This document shows positions 30,364-40,504 of a stretch of DNA of 64,000 nucleotides, in pieces. This stretch comes from Samsonia erythrinae (lineage in GTDB: Bacteria; Pseudomonadota; Gammaproteobacteria; Enterobacterales; Enterobacteriaceae), in assembly GCF_004342665.1 (NCBI RefSeq), contig NZ_SMBY01000002.1, forward strand, positions 124,001 through 188,000, in the 5' to 3' direction. The translations under genes were made by a program, and so were the position numbers. How positions within the stretch are numbered: position 1 is the first letter of the stretch; every line of letters starts with the position of its first letter. The notes beneath the pieces were generated by a model. The model did no database searches. It saw only the letters and a list, made by a program, of their open reading frames with translations, and was not told where the DNA came from.

Positions 30364-31224
30364 TTAGTTCCTCATGCCGGTACGTGCGGCAGCCAGCCGA
30401 TAGAGCGTGAACAGCCCCAGCGAAAGCAGAATATTAATCAGTGCAATCATGCAGGCCACGCTGTAGTCCGATTCGAGAATAGCCTTACTGTAAACCATCA
30501 TCGGCAGGGTATTGACCCCTTTGGCGCCGATAAACAGCACGATGCCGAACTCGTTAGTGGTCAACAGCAGGCACAGGCTGCCGCCCGCCATCAGCGCCGG
30601 AAGTACCGCCGGAAAAATCACCTGGCCGATAACTCGCAACGGATGGGCACCGAGCATACTTGCCGCCTCTAGCTGGCTTTTATCAATCTGCCGTAGCCCG
30701 GCCATCAGTGGGCGCATCACCAGCGGGGTGAAAACGGTGATTTCCGCCAGGATCACTCCGTGAATGGAGTAGAGAAAATCGACCGGTGGCAGTTCGAAAG
30801 CAAACAACGACATCAGCGTGCCGTTAAGCAGTCCCGCCGAACCGTAGATAAAGGTGAAAGCCAGGGTGATGAGAAAAGTCGGCAGGGCAATAAAGGTATC
30901 AATCACCCGGCTAATCAACTGGTTACCAGGAAACGGGATAAACACCAGAATCAGCGCCAGCACGCTGCCGAGCAGCAGGCAACCCAGCGTTGCGAAAACC
31001 GCGATTTGCAGGGTATTGAGTAATGCGCTGATAAAGCGCGGGGAGGCCACCACCTGCCAGAAGGTTTCCATACTCAGGGTGCCGCTGGTATCGCGCAGCG
31101 CCTGCTCGGCGATCAGCAGTAGCGGGTTGAAGAATAGGGTCGCCAGCACCAGCAGCGGCGGCAGTAGCCACAGAGTGGGCCGCAGGTTCAGGGCTGGGCG
31201 CACAAACGTGAGTGTTTGCGACAT
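30364..31224 (-). CDS. phnU: 2-aminoethylphosphonate ABC transporter permease PhnU
   Basis: A 286-residue inner-membrane permease, partner of PhnV in the 2-aminoethylphosphonate importer. The first helix is LWLLPPLLVLATLFFNPLLL. The cytoplasmic coupling motif is LEAASMLGAHPLRVIGQVIF, and at least six hydrophobic segments are visible. It lies between phnT and phnV with gaps of 2-3 bases, indicating one transcript from the phnS promoter. The substrate is assigned from context, because the permease sequence alone does not separate phosphonate from polyamine or iron transporters. Confidence 0.85.
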   Translation of the reverse strand: MSQTLTFVRPALNLRPTLWLLPPLLVLATLFFNPLLLIAEQALRDTSGTLSMETFWQVVASPRFISALLNTLQIAVFATLGCLLLGSVLALILVFIPFPGNQLISRVIDTFIALPTFLITLAFTFIYGSAGLLNGTLMSLFAFELPPVDFLYSIHGVILAEITVFTPLVMRPLMAGLRQIDKSQLEAASMLGAHPLRVIGQVIFPAVLPALMAGGSLCLLLTTNEFGIVLFIGAKGVNTLPMMVYSKAILESDYSVACMIALINILLSLGLFTLYRLAAARTGMRN

Positions 31225-31226
31225 GG

Positions 31227-32336
31227 TTATACCTCGATCAGAACCGCATCGTTGGGTTCAAAATAGAGTGCCAGATGGTCCCCCGCGCGCGGCAGCGGGT
31301 TCACGTGGGTCATCACGATGCGCACCGCTTCTCCCGCCACGTCGCATAGCAGGTGGGTCAAATCTCCCTGCCAGTGCACCGACGACAGGGTCGCGTTAAG
31401 CTGGTTGCTGACAGCCGTTCTTGGCGCTAGGCTCAGATGCTGAGGACGGATGCATAGCAGTTTATTGCTGCCGCGCTGACCGCCATGGCTGAAGGCGTTA
31501 ATTAATCTGCCGCCGCAGCTGACGCTAACCAATCCTGGCCCAGCAGTCTCTTTTAACACCATCGCCTGCAGGATATTAGCGCGCCCCAGAAACTCGGCTG
31601 TAAAACGATTGGGCGGATAGTGGTAAAGCTGATGGGTTTCACCGTGGGCAATCAGCGAGCCATCTTTCATGATGCCAATCTTGTCCGCCAGGGTCAGGGC
31701 TTCAGTCTGATCGTGGGTGACATAGAGGATCGTCAACTCCGGCAGTTCGTGGTGCAGACGGGCAATTTCTTCCACCATATTGTGGCGGATTTGCGCATCC
31801 AGCGCTGAGAGCGGCTCATCAAGCAGCAATACGCGCGGACGAACGGCGATGGCGCGGGCGATGGCGACTCGCTGTTGTTGGCCGCCGGAAAGCTGGTGTG
31901 GATAGCGACTGGCGTAATCCGCCATGCCGACGATTTTCAGGGCTTCATTTACCCGTTCCGCCATTGACGCTTTCGGTTGCTTCTGCGCCCGCAGGCCAAA
32001 GGCGACGTTATCTTCTACCTTCATATGGGGGAACAGGGCGTAGTTTTGCACCACCATGCCAAGACCGCGTTTATACGGCGGCAGGTGGGTGACATCGGTG
32101 TCGCCAATCAAAATCCGACCGCCGGCGGGCTGCACAAACCCGGCTATCGCCCGCAGCACCGTGGTTTTTCCTGAGCCGGAGGGGCCGATGAGCGCCAACA
32201 CTTCGCCGGGTTCAATGGATAATGTCAGCGGTTTCAGTACCACATTGCCGTGATAAGAAACGCGTAGCGAGTCGAGAGTAATCCCGGACGTTCCCGCCAG
32301 CGACGGGGAGTAAGAGGCGGTCGTTTTCATCAACAT
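31227..32336 (-). CDS. phnT: 2-aminoethylphosphonate ABC transporter ATP-binding protein PhnT
   Basis: A 369-residue ATPase. Walker A is GPSGSGKTT, the signature is [14 protein letters not shown], Walker B is [11 protein letters not shown] and the switch histidine lies in [11 protein letters not shown]-terminal beta domain of about 110 residues (TOBE-like; [14 protein letters not shown]) follows, as in the MalK/PotA group. Several starts are close together (ATG 32336 or 32330, GTG 32339); none has a strong ribosome site and the stop of phnS is 4 bp upstream, so re-initiation is likely. It powers PhnU/PhnV uptake. Confidence 0.87.
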   Translation of the reverse strand: MLMKTTASYSPSLAGTSGITLDSLRVSYHGNVVLKPLTLSIEPGEVLALIGPSGSGKTTVLRAIAGFVQPAGGRILIGDTDVTHLPPYKRGLGMVVQNYALFPHMKVEDNVAFGLRAQKQPKASMAERVNEALKIVGMADYASRYPHQLSGGQQQRVAIARAIAVRPRVLLLDEPLSALDAQIRHNMVEEIARLHHELPELTILYVTHDQTEALTLADKIGIMKDGSLIAHGETHQLYHYPPNRFTAEFLGRANILQAMVLKETAGPGLVSVSCGGRLINAFSHGGQRGSNKLLCIRPQHLSLAPRTAVSNQLNATLSSVHWQGDLTHLLCDVAGEAVRIVMTHVNPLPRAGDHLALYFEPNDAVLIEV

Positions 32337-32340
32337 CACG

Positions 32341-33360
32341 CTACTCGCTGTCCGTCACTGTATGCCAGCGGGCAATATCCGCCGACAGTGAAGTCGCAAC
32401 ATCGTCCCAGTTGGGTTCCCAGCTCTTCACGCCGTTCAACGCGGCTTTCGCCGCCTTAAAGTTGGCGTCTTCCGGAGCCACGTCGCTGCGCACCGGCAGC
32501 CCCCAGGAAAGCGCACTTACGCTGGCCTGAGCGGGTTTGTCGAGCAGGAAGTTGATCAGCTTTTTACCATTCTCGCTGTTCGGACCGTTTTGCACCAGAC
32601 CGATGGTATAGGGTAGCGCCAGCGCGCTGCGTTCCCCTTTCGCATCCGCTGGCCAAAAGATTTGCACATTCGGGTTACGCGCCATTTGCGACAGATTCAT
32701 TTGCAGATCGCCGTTAGCGACGTACAGCTCGCCTTTGTTGACCAGCGCGGTCAGCTTACCGGTGGAGGCAGACGGCCCAACGTTATTGGCCTGGAGCTTG
32801 CCGAGATAGTCGAACCCTGCATCTTTGCCACCAAGGCTGTGAAACGCCTGCAACATCACCGCAGTACCGTCGCCCGCCTGGCCCGGCGTCGAGTACTGTA
32901 GTTTGTTCTTGAAGCGACTATCGAGCAGATCCTGCCAACTCGCCGGAGCGGCTTTCAATAGCTTGCTGTTGTAGATGAAGGTCAGGTAGTTGTTAACCAG
33001 CGGCGAGTAGCGATCGTGGACACCCGGGATGTACTCGCTGCTTTGTGGTTTAAATTCGGCCAGTAATTGCTCTTTGGCAGCGCGTTGAATAAACGGCGGT
33101 ACCGTGACCAGCACGTCAGCCTGCGGATTCGTGCGCTCTTTTGACAGGCGCTCAACAATCGCCCCGGAGCCGCCTTCGACGTACTGCACTTTAATGCCCG
33201 TTGTCTTCGTAAAGGTGTCGAACTGGTTCTGATACCAGCTGTTGTCGCCATCGTGCAGGCCGTCGGCGGAATAAACGGTCACCACGCCATCGGCCCAAAC
33301 CGGGGCGCTGGCGAGTACGGTAACGGATAGCAGAGCAAGTCGGGTGAGTCGTTTCATCAT
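32341..33360 (-). CDS. phnS: 2-aminoethylphosphonate-binding periplasmic protein PhnS
   Basis: A 339-residue solute-binding protein with signal peptide [20 protein letters not shown] and cleavage after VWA. The mature fold is of the iron/spermidine-binding type: [18 protein letters not shown] at the first strand and [20 protein letters not shown] in the middle. First gene of the phnSTUV transcript. A TGGTCTATACCA palindrome lies 28 bp upstream, a likely PhnR operator. Start at 33360 or the next codon. The ligand is inferred from the phnR, phnW and phnX genes just upstream. Confidence 0.87.
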   Translation of the reverse strand: MMKRLTRLALLSVTVLASAPVWADGVVTVYSADGLHDGDNSWYQNQFDTFTKTTGIKVQYVEGGSGAIVERLSKERTNPQADVLVTVPPFIQRAAKEQLLAEFKPQSSEYIPGVHDRYSPLVNNYLTFIYNSKLLKAAPASWQDLLDSRFKNKLQYSTPGQAGDGTAVMLQAFHSLGGKDAGFDYLGKLQANNVGPSASTGKLTALVNKGELYVANGDLQMNLSQMARNPNVQIFWPADAKGERSALALPYTIGLVQNGPNSENGKKLINFLLDKPAQASVSALSWGLPVRSDVAPEDANFKAAKAALNGVKSWEPNWDDVATSLSADIARWHTVTDSE

Positions 33361-33387
33361 ATCAATCTCATCGAGTGGTGATTTTTA

Positions 33388-33399
33388 TGGTCTATACCA
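33388..33399. promoter_or_regulatory. Probable PhnR operator before phnS
   Basis: TGGTCTATACCA is palindromic except at one base pair and matches the site before phnW at 11 of 12 positions. GntR/HutC regulators use TGGTnTAnACCA-type sites. Confidence 0.65.
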
Positions 33400-33508
33400 G
33401 TTTAGTGTTTACGCTACCGGGGACTTATGACAAGACAATGAATGAAGTGTGTCGAAAGGATTAAAGCGGGAGGGCGGCTTAGGCGTATTGAACCTGTGCT
33501 AAGGATTT

Positions 33509-33590
33509 CCCCGGAGGCGGCGCTTTACGCGCCTGTCCGGGCTAGCCGATTGCAGAAGATAGCCCGGACAGCGCAGCGCCACGGGGGAGA
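33509..33590. repeat. Paired inverted REP elements (BIME-like)
   Basis: CCCCGGAGGCGGCGCTTTAC onward to GTCCGGGCTA is followed, after about 15 bp, by its near-inverse TAGCCCGGACAGCGCAGCGC continuing to ACGGGGG. The layout is that of BIMEs of the E. coli/Klebsiella/Enterobacter type. It lies in the phnS-phnR gap. Confidence 0.65.
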
Positions 33591-33613
33591 TCCCACAAAT
33601 GGAACCAGCTAAA

Positions 33614-34333
33614 TCAATGGGTATCGACTTCAATACGCAGGCTATCGTGACGCCAGTACTCGATATCGTAATCAAGAATTCGCCCGTGCTGATCGTAATT
33701 GAGGCGACGCAACAGCAGTGCCGGACGTCCTTCCATCACCCCCAGCGCTTCGGCGGCCTGCGGCGGCATTGAGGTAGGATAGAACGACAGATGCATACTG
33801 GTATATATCAGGTCATAGCGGGTCTGATAAATCTCGGTCAGGCTGCCGTTAAGATCGTGGCGCAGCAGCTCCGGAACCCTGGCGGGCAGACAGTGGTTTT
33901 CGCAGTAGCAGATCGCCCGCCCGTCGGCATAGCGCAAGCGGGTGAGCAGGTAAACCTGGTCGAACGGTTGCAGCGCCAGCGGCGCCATCACATCCAGCGG
34001 AACGGCGGCTAAACGACCTTCCAGCAACACCGTTTTCGGCTCCCGCCCCTGCTCCAGACACAGCTTATGGAAGTTGGTGTTCTGCGTCGGATCGAGCCAC
34101 AGACGCTCCGGCGTAACAAACCAGCCGCGGCGGTCGGCGCGGTAAATAACGCCGCTGGCCTCAAGCTGCGCCAGACTCTCGCGCACGGTAATACGCGTGG
34201 TATTGAACAGCGCGCACAGCTCGCGCTCGGACGGCAGTTTGTCGCCGCTTTTCAACGCGCCGTTTTGAATACGCGCCTGAAGTTGCGCTTTGATCAGCAG
34301 ATACTGCGGCGTCTCGCCAGAGGGTGATTTCAT
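33614..34333 (-). CDS. phnR: GntR-family regulator of phosphonate genes PhnR
   Basis: A 239-residue regulator of the GntR/HutC class. The N-terminal winged helix contains [20 protein letters not shown], then [20 protein letters not shown]. The C-terminal UTRA ligand domain includes [20 protein letters not shown] and [20 protein letters not shown]. It is divergent from phnW and upstream of phnS. The two TGGTnTATACCA palindromes flank it on each side at these promoters, which suggests PhnR controls both transcripts. The inducer is probably 2-aminoethylphosphonate or a product of it. Confidence 0.88.
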   Translation of the reverse strand: MKSPSGETPQYLLIKAQLQARIQNGALKSGDKLPSERELCALFNTTRITVRESLAQLEASGVIYRADRRGWFVTPERLWLDPTQNTNFHKLCLEQGREPKTVLLEGRLAAVPLDVMAPLALQPFDQVYLLTRLRYADGRAICYCENHCLPARVPELLRHDLNGSLTEIYQTRYDLIYTSMHLSFYPTSMPPQAAEALGVMEGRPALLLRRLNYDQHGRILDYDIEYWRHDSLRIEVDTH

Positions 34334-34408
34334 GTTTGCTCGCGGCCGAATTTGATGCGGTCATTATACATAATCAGATGAATTTTTTGTTGCAGCGCGA
34401 CTTTCCCT

Positions 34409-34460
34409 TTGACCTTTTCAGGGGACGATCGTCATTATAAAACGCATCTGGTATATACCA
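34409..34460 (+). promoter_or_regulatory. phnW promoter and PhnR operator
   Basis: TTGACC (34409-34414) and CATTAT (34433-34438) are 18 bp apart. The perfect palindrome TGGTATATACCA (34449-34460) follows at about +5 to +16 and ends 12 bp before the phnW ATG, a good place for a repressor. Confidence 0.6.
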
Positions 34461-34472
34461 AATGTGACGACA

Positions 34473-35576
34473 ATGATTTTACGAAACTATTTGCTACTAA
34501 CTCCCGGACCGCTGACCACTTCTCGTACAGTAAAAGAGGCGATGTTATTTGATAGCTGCACCTGGGACGACGACTACAACCTCGGCGTGGTTCAGGACAT
34601 CCGCCAACGCTTGGTTAAGCTGGCGACGCCTGCCGACGGCTACACCTCAGTGCTGCTGCAAGGCAGCGGTAGCTATGCGGTTGAAGCGGTGCTCAGGAGC
34701 GCTATTGGTGCGCAGGGAAAAGTGTTGATTATCAGCAATGGCGCCTATGGCGCACGTATGATCGAGATGGCGCAACTGATGAGCATCGCGCACCATTCTT
34801 ACGACTGCGGCGAAGTCGCGCGGCCGGACGCGGAGGCGATCGAACAGATCCTGCAAACCGACCCGGCGATCACGCATATTGCGATGGTACACAGTGAGAC
34901 GACGACCGGGATGCTCAATCCAATTGATGAGGTAGCGGTACTGGCCCGACGCTATGACAAACGCTATATCGTCGATGCCATGAGTAGCTTTGGCGGCATT
35001 CCCATGGATGTGGCCGCGCTGAATATCGATTATCTGATCAGCTCCGCCAACAAATGTATCCAGGGGGTTCCGGGGTTTGCCTTCGTGATTGCACGAGAAG
35101 CTGAACTGGCAACCTGCGAAGGCCGTTCTCGCTCGCTGTCGCTTGACCTCTTCGCCCAGTGGCGCTGCATGGAAGATAACCACGGCAAGTGGCGCTTCAC
35201 TTCGCCGACCCATACCGTGCTGGCCTTTGCTCAAGCGCTGAAGGAGTTGGCGGAAGAAGGGGGAGTGAGTGCGCGCTATCAGCGCTACAGCGCTAACCAG
35301 CGTCGCCTGGTGGCGGGAATGCGCGCGTTAGGCTTTCAGCCGCTGCTCGACGATAGCCTTCATTCACCGATCATCACCGCGTTTTACTCCCCGGATGCGC
35401 CGCAGTACCGTTTTGATGATTTCTATCAGCAGCTCAAAGATCAGGGATTCGTGATCTATCCGGGTAAGGTGTCGCAAAGCAACTGCTTCCGTATCGGCAA
35501 CATCGGCGAAGTGTACAACGCCGACATCACCGCCCTGCTGGCGGCCATCAAAAACGCCATGTACTGGCAACATTAA
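34473..35576 (+). CDS. phnW: 2-aminoethylphosphonate--pyruvate transaminase
   Basis: A 367-residue PLP enzyme that moves the amino group of 2-aminoethylphosphonate to pyruvate, giving phosphonoacetaldehyde and alanine. ATG 34473 gives 367 residues and puts the PLP lysine at K194 in SSANKCIQG, the same numbering as Salmonella PhnW. A GTG at 34464 is the alternative start. [31 protein letters not shown] and [12 protein letters not shown] are family blocks. It is followed 9 bp later by phnX, which uses its product. Confidence 0.96.
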   Translation: MILRNYLLLTPGPLTTSRTVKEAMLFDSCTWDDDYNLGVVQDIRQRLVKLATPADGYTSVLLQGSGSYAVEAVLRSAIGAQGKVLIISNGAYGARMIEMAQLMSIAHHSYDCGEVARPDAEAIEQILQTDPAITHIAMVHSETTTGMLNPIDEVAVLARRYDKRYIVDAMSSFGGIPMDVAALNIDYLISSANKCIQGVPGFAFVIAREAELATCEGRSRSLSLDLFAQWRCMEDNHGKWRFTSPTHTVLAFAQALKELAEEGGVSARYQRYSANQRRLVAGMRALGFQPLLDDSLHSPIITAFYSPDAPQYRFDDFYQQLKDQGFVIYPGKVSQSNCFRIGNIGEVYNADITALLAAIKNAMYWQH

Positions 35577-35585
35577 GGAACCGCC

Positions 35586-36395
35586 ATGAACCGTATTAAC
35601 GCCGTTATTCTTGATTGGGCAGGCACCACCGTCGACTTTGGCTCCTTTGCACCGACGCAGATTTTCGTTGACGCCTTCCGGCAGGCTTTTGATATGGAGA
35701 TTACCCTCGAAGAGGCGCGGGTGCCGATGGGCCTCGGTAAATGGCAGCATATTGAAGCGCTGGGTAAACTTCCTGCCGTGAATGCCCGCTGGCAGGCTAG
35801 GTTTGGCCGCGCGATGAACGCTGCGGATATCGACGCAATTTACGCCGCCTTTATGCCGCTGCAAATCGCTAAAGTCGTCGATTTTTCTGCGCCAATCGTT
35901 GGCGTTGTCGACACAATTGCCGCACTGCGCGCTGAAGGTATAAAGATTGGCTCTTGTTCCGGCTATCCGCACCTTGTAATGGAAAAGTTGGTGCCCGCTG
36001 CTGCCGGGCAGGGATATGCGCCTGACTATTGGGTGGCGACGGACGACCTCGCCGTCGGGGGACGTCCGGGCCCGTGGATGGCGCTGCAAAACGTCATTGC
36101 GCTGGGCATCGATTCGGTTGCCCACTGCGTCAAGGTCGATGATTCCGCCCCTGGAATTACCGAAGGGTTAAACGCCGGCATGTGGAGTGTGGGTCTGGCG
36201 GTTTCCGGTAATGAATTCGGTGCCACATGGGAGGAATATCAGCAGATGAGCGCCGAAGACATCGCCATCCGCCGCAAACATGCCGCCGAGAAGCTCTACG
36301 CCGCCGGAGCGCATTATGTGGTGGAGATGCTGGCGGACTTACCGGATGTGATTGCCGACATTAATCGCCGTCTGGCGCAAGGCGAGCGCCCGTAG
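35586..36395 (+). CDS. phnX: Phosphonoacetaldehyde hydrolase
   Basis: A 269-residue HAD-superfamily phosphonatase that cleaves the C-P bond of phosphonoacetaldehyde to acetaldehyde and phosphate. The nucleophile is D10 in VILDWAGTT. The cap-domain lysine that forms the Schiff base is K52 in MGLGKWQHI. Motif II is GSCSGYPH and motif III lies around [18 protein letters not shown] precedes the ATG nine bases after the phnW stop. With PhnW it lets the cell use 2-aminoethylphosphonate as phosphorus, and possibly nitrogen and carbon, source. A REP-like element follows directly. Confidence 0.96.
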   Translation: MNRINAVILDWAGTTVDFGSFAPTQIFVDAFRQAFDMEITLEEARVPMGLGKWQHIEALGKLPAVNARWQARFGRAMNAADIDAIYAAFMPLQIAKVVDFSAPIVGVVDTIAALRAEGIKIGSCSGYPHLVMEKLVPAAAGQGYAPDYWVATDDLAVGGRPGPWMALQNVIALGIDSVAHCVKVDDSAPGITEGLNAGMWSVGLAVSGNEFGATWEEYQQMSAEDIAIRRKHAAEKLYAAGAHYVVEMLADLPDVIADINRRLAQGERP

Positions 36396-36399
36396 ATTT

Positions 36400-36455
36400 T
36401 CCCGGGTGGCGGCGCAAACGCCTTGCCTGCCCCTGTATGAAGTGCCCCGGGAATG
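36400..36455. repeat. REP-like element after phnX
   Basis: CCCGGGTGGCGGCGCAAACG followed by CCTTGCC resembles an E. coli-group REP unit (a CCGGATGGCGGCGCAAACGCC type), with GCCCCGGGA as a partial inverted partner. It lies 5 bp past the phnX stop. Confidence 0.6.
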
Positions 36456-36585
36456 CGTTAAAAATGACTATTATCACTGTCTTCGTTTTTGCCTTATTGA
36501 AGGCTCTGGCTTGACCAATGACAAAGCGGTGCTGTCATTATCTTCTTTATAATTCGCCTGTTTATCTTCTCACTGGTGTGAACGC

Positions 36586-37707
36586 ATGGCTTACCAACTT
36601 AACCTTAACTGGCCCGAATTCTTAGAAAAATACTGGCAAAAACAACCCGTTGTATTGAAGAACGCCTTCCCGGATTTTGTCGATCCGATTACGCCGGATG
36701 AGCTTGCCGGTCTGGCAATGGAAGTGGAGGTAGATAGTCGTCTGGTCAGCCATAAAGAGGGGCAGTGGCAGGCCAGCAACGGGCCGTTTGAACATTTTGA
36801 TCATCTGGGTGAAACCGGGTGGTCGCTATTGGCTCAGGCCGTGAATCACTGGCATTCGCCGTCTGCTGAACTTGTTCGCCCGTTCCGGGTGTTGCCGGAC
36901 TGGCGTTTAGATGACCTGATGATCTCCTTTTCTGTACCGGGCGGCGGCGTTGGGCCGCATATCGATCAGTACGACGTATTCATCATTCAGGGGATGGGCA
37001 GACGGCGTTGGCGCGTGGGGGACAAACTGCCGATGCGTCAATTCTGCCCTCATCCCGCGCTGTTGCATGTCGATCCTTTCCCGCCAATCATTGATGAAGA
37101 TCTTGAGCCGGGCGATATTCTCTATATTCCGCCCGGATTCCCGCATGATGGTTTCACTCATGAAACCGCGCTCAATTACTCCGTGGGGTTCCGCGGGCCG
37201 AACGGCAGGGATTTAATCAGTAGTTTTGCCGACTACGTGCTGGAAAACGATCTGGGCGGTGAGCACTATAGCGATCCTGATTTAACTTGTCGGGAACATC
37301 CGGGGCGAGTTGAGGCGTATGAGTTTGACCGCTTGCGCGAGATGATGATCGACGTAATTAACCAGCCGGAAGTGCTTAAGCAGTGGTTCGGTCGCTTTGT
37401 CACGACGCCGCGCCATGAGCTGGATATCGCACCGGCAGAACCGCCTTACGAGCCGGATGAGATTTTAGGGGCGCTGATGGACGGCAATGTGTTAACGCGT
37501 CTGAGCGGGCTGCGAGTGCTGGAAGTGGGCGGTAGCTACTTCATTAACAGCGAACCGCTGGAGATGGCCGAACCGGAAGCGGCTGATGCGTTATGTCGTT
37601 ACACCGTTCTCGGTAAAAACGAGCTGGGTAAGGCGCTGGAGAATCCGGCTTTTGTGGCTGAATTAACCGGGCTGGTGAATCAGGGGTATTGGTTTTTCGA
37701 CGAATAA
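36586..37707 (+). CDS. roxA: 50S ribosomal protein uL16 arginine 3-hydroxylase
   Basis: A 373-residue 2-oxoglutarate/Fe(II) oxygenase of the JmjC class (YcfD in E. coli) that hydroxylates an arginine of ribosomal protein uL16. The iron ligands are H125 and D127 in GPHIDQYD and H187 in PPGFPHDGF, the same positions as in E. coli. The start MAYQLNLNWPEFLEKYWQKQ is typical. A C-terminal winged-helix domain follows (about residues 290-373). It needs oxygen, so activity depends on aeration. It is convergent with aspA, with a shared hairpin between. Confidence 0.95.
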   Translation: MAYQLNLNWPEFLEKYWQKQPVVLKNAFPDFVDPITPDELAGLAMEVEVDSRLVSHKEGQWQASNGPFEHFDHLGETGWSLLAQAVNHWHSPSAELVRPFRVLPDWRLDDLMISFSVPGGGVGPHIDQYDVFIIQGMGRRRWRVGDKLPMRQFCPHPALLHVDPFPPIIDEDLEPGDILYIPPGFPHDGFTHETALNYSVGFRGPNGRDLISSFADYVLENDLGGEHYSDPDLTCREHPGRVEAYEFDRLREMMIDVINQPEVLKQWFGRFVTTPRHELDIAPAEPPYEPDEILGALMDGNVLTRLSGLRVLEVGGSYFINSEPLEMAEPEAADALCRYTVLGKNELGKALENPAFVAELTGLVNQGYWFFDE

Positions 37708-37756
37708 TGTTCTGCGCCGTCGGCGCATTGTGGCGTGAAGGCACGGCGCGACGTAT

Positions 37757-37785
37757 TAAAAAACCCAGGGTTTTTCAACCCTGGG
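37757..37785 (-). terminator. aspA terminator
   Basis: CCCAGGG (37764-37770) pairs with CCCTGGG (37779-37785); on the minus strand it is followed by TTTTTTAAT. It may also slow roxA transcripts. Confidence 0.85.
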
Positions 37786-37810
37786 CTCGGCGATAACGGG
37801 GAGACGATAA

Positions 37811-39250
37811 TTATATCGCTTCGTTTTCGTCGGTGTAGCGCTTGGCTTTATAAGCCGGATGCATCAGGTTCTGGATGGAGAAAATGTCGTCCAGCTGATC
37901 TTCCGTAAGCAGGCCGCGTTCCAGTACGACTTCACGCACGCTCTTACCGGTTTCAGCACAGATTTTACCCACGATATCGCCATTGTGGTGGCCGATGAAC
38001 GGGTTCAGGTAGGTCACAATCCCGATGGAGTTGAAGACATAGGCTTCGCACACGTCTTTGTTCGCGGTGATGCCGTCGACGCATTTTTCCAGCAGGTTGT
38101 AGCAGGCGTTAGACAAAATCTGGATGGATTCGAACATCGCCTGACCGATCACCGGCTCCATGACGTTCAACTGCAACTGACCGGCTTCTGCTGCCATGGT
38201 AACGCAGGTGTCGTTACCGATGACTTTAAAGCACACCTGATTAACGACTTCGGGGACAACCGGGTTGACTTTGGCCGGCATAATGGACGAGCCCGCCTGC
38301 AATTCCGGCAGGTTGATTTCGTTCAGGCCAGCGCGTGGGCCGGAAGAGAGCAGGCGCAGGTCGTTACAGATCTTCGACAGTTTAACCGCGACGCGTTTCA
38401 GGGCGCTATGCACCATCACGTAAGCGCCGCAGTCGGAAGTGGCTTCGATCAGGTCTTCAGCCGGCACGCAAGGCAGGCCGCTGACTTTTGCCAGATGCTG
38501 AACGGCCAGTTTCTGGTATTCATCCGGCGTATTCAGGCGCGTACCGATGGCGGTGGCGCCCAGGTTTACTTCCAGTAGCAATTCGGCGGTGCGGAGCAGG
38601 TTACGGTTTTCTTCTTTCAGCAGCACGTTGAATGCGTGGAATTCCTGACCAAGCGTCATCGGCACCGCGTCCTGTAACTGGGTGCGCCCCATTTTCAGGA
38701 TATTTTCGAATTCTTTCGCTTTACGCTCAAAACCATCGCTCAACTGGGTAATCGCTTCGACCAGTTTCAGAATAGAGGTGTACACCGCGATACGGAAGCC
38801 CGTCGGGTAAGCATCGTTGGTGGACTGGCATTTATTCAGATGGTCGTTCGGGTTCAGGTATTGGTATTCACCTTTCTGATGGCCCATCAATTCCAGACCG
38901 ATATTCGCCAGCACTTCGTTGGTGTTCATGTTGACTGACGTCCCCGCACCGCCTTGATAGACATCAATAGGGAACTGGTCCAGACATTTACCGTTGTTCA
39001 GCACTTCATCGCACGCTTGAATAATGGTATCAGCAATTTTACGCGGGATGGTTTGCAGTTCTTTATTCGCCAGTGCGGCCGCTTTTTTTACCATGACCAT
39101 CGCGCGCACGAATTCTGGAATATCGCTGATGGTATTATTGCTGATATAAAAATTTTCAATCGCACGCAGCGTATGGATACCGTAATACGCATCGGCAGGA
39201 ACTTCTCGGCTACCTAACAGGTCTTCTTCAATACGAATATTGGCTGACAT
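37811..39250 (-). CDS. aspA: Aspartate ammonia-lyase
   Basis: A 479-residue aspartase that splits aspartate into fumarate and ammonia, feeding anaerobic fumarate respiration and nitrogen supply. The start at 39250 ([20 protein letters not shown]) follows AGGAAGAAACC; an in-frame upstream extension has no ribosome site. The fumarase/aspartase signature [11 protein letters not shown] carries the catalytic serine. [12 protein letters not shown] and [18 protein letters not shown] are other active-site blocks. It is monocistronic, with a terminator after it and a LysR gene upstream on the same strand. Confidence 0.97.
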   Translation of the reverse strand: MSANIRIEEDLLGSREVPADAYYGIHTLRAIENFYISNNTISDIPEFVRAMVMVKKAAALANKELQTIPRKIADTIIQACDEVLNNGKCLDQFPIDVYQGGAGTSVNMNTNEVLANIGLELMGHQKGEYQYLNPNDHLNKCQSTNDAYPTGFRIAVYTSILKLVEAITQLSDGFERKAKEFENILKMGRTQLQDAVPMTLGQEFHAFNVLLKEENRNLLRTAELLLEVNLGATAIGTRLNTPDEYQKLAVQHLAKVSGLPCVPAEDLIEATSDCGAYVMVHSALKRVAVKLSKICNDLRLLSSGPRAGLNEINLPELQAGSSIMPAKVNPVVPEVVNQVCFKVIGNDTCVTMAAEAGQLQLNVMEPVIGQAMFESIQILSNACYNLLEKCVDGITANKDVCEAYVFNSIGIVTYLNPFIGHHNGDIVGKICAETGKSVREVVLERGLLTEDQLDDIFSIQNLMHPAYKAKRYTDENEAI

Positions 39251-39508
39251 AGGTTTCTTCCTTTTCTCTATTTTCGATGCGCATGACATCGATTCAATAT
39301 TAACGCTATCATTTTCTTATGGATCGTCTGTCCTGTTTCTCGTTTTCAGGCAACACGAACCCATTACGATTTTGCTAAAATCGTGGCAAAAAGCGTTCTC
39401 GGGGGAGACGAACGTTGAATAAACATCGTTAAATGGCTACGGGGGGATATATTCCTCCATTTTTGTTCTGTCTCCCAATCGTGAATAGTTATACCTGACA
39501 CCTGAATG

Positions 39509-40504
39509 CTATTTTGTATTCTCCGGGCTGATCTCAATCAGCTTCTCTATTCCGCGGTTCAGTGTTTTTAGTTTCGGAATAAATACCGTTTTAATAATGT
39601 CATGCGTGACATCGCAGGCTTCTTCAAAGAATGCGCTGTATTCATCACGATGACCGACGATATATAGCGAGCGCTTGATGTTCAGCTGTTCCGGCATATG
39701 CGTTAGCACCTCGCGGGAGTGGGCAATGGATTGCAGGAAACTGAGCGGGGTGGTTACCGCCCAACCGATGCCCGCCGCCACCATCGACGTTAAGGTATCC
39801 GCATTATCAAATTCGAGCATGTTCGGTACGCGGATATCAATGCGGCGCAGATAGCGCTCAATCTGCATCCCAAGCTGCGAATTCCGATTAAAGCGCACCA
39901 GCGGCAGCGCGGCGGAAAGTTCGCGGATGTCCTCAACGGTTTTGATGCGTTTGCGGTAATCCGGCGGCGTGATAATGAAATAGCCCTCGGAAAACAGCTG
40001 ATGGCGCACCACGCTATCGCTGTCGATCAACGGATCGCTGGTGACGATCATATCCAGCTCGCGGCGCATTAACGCTTCGCCCTGCTGCGGGCTGAGCCCG
40101 GTACGAATCAGCAATTGCGATGAACTCTTCATCAAACTCTTGGTAAACACCGAACCGCAGGTGATGGCAAAGGAATCCACCAGGCCGATGCGTAAGTCGG
40201 GCTTAATCCCTTTTCCCGCTTCCAGCACCTGAGCCTTCAGGTTCGCGATCTCCTCCGTCAGGATTTCACCGCGGTTTTTCAACGCAATGCCGTAGGGCGT
40301 CAGGACAAAGGGGCGACGGGCCCGGTTAACCAATTTGACGCCGAAATCTTCTTCCAATAACCGGATCGTCTGCGAAATGGCAGAGGGCGTCAGGCCTAAC
40401 CGTGCGGCGGCGGCCGTCATGCTGCCTGCTTCCGCCATCGTCACAAAAACATAGACGGCGTACATATCGATCGATTTATTGGCGGACACTGTGCGTTTAA
40501 CCAT
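39509..40504 (-). CDS. LysR-family transcriptional regulator
   Basis: A 331-residue LysR-type regulator. The N-terminal winged helix contains MYAVYVFVTMAEAGSMTAAA and LGLTPSAISQTIRLLEEDFG. The C-terminal effector domain runs from about residue 100 (LRIGLVDSFAITCGS). The start at 40504 (MVKRTVSANKSID) is preferred to one seven codons earlier, though neither has a strong ribosome site. It lies 258 bp upstream of aspA in the same orientation, so control of aspA is possible but not shown. The target and inducer are unknown. Confidence 0.87.
   Translation of the reverse strand: MVKRTVSANKSIDMYAVYVFVTMAEAGSMTAAAARLGLTPSAISQTIRLLEEDFGVKLVNRARRPFVLTPYGIALKNRGEILTEEIANLKAQVLEAGKGIKPDLRIGLVDSFAITCGSVFTKSLMKSSSQLLIRTGLSPQQGEALMRRELDMIVTSDPLIDSDSVVRHQLFSEGYFIITPPDYRKRIKTVEDIRELSAALPLVRFNRNSQLGMQIERYLRRIDIRVPNMLEFDNADTLTSMVAAGIGWAVTTPLSFLQSIAHSREVLTHMPEQLNIKRSLYIVGHRDEYSAFFEEACDVTHDIIKTVFIPKLKTLNRGIEKLIEISPENTK

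Noticed and set aside
28859-36585. Second copy of the leuX 3' end as a right attachment site for the phosphonate island
   Set aside because: I looked for a repeat of GGTTCGAGTCCGGCCTTCGG past phnX and found none, so the right border cannot be defined from the window.
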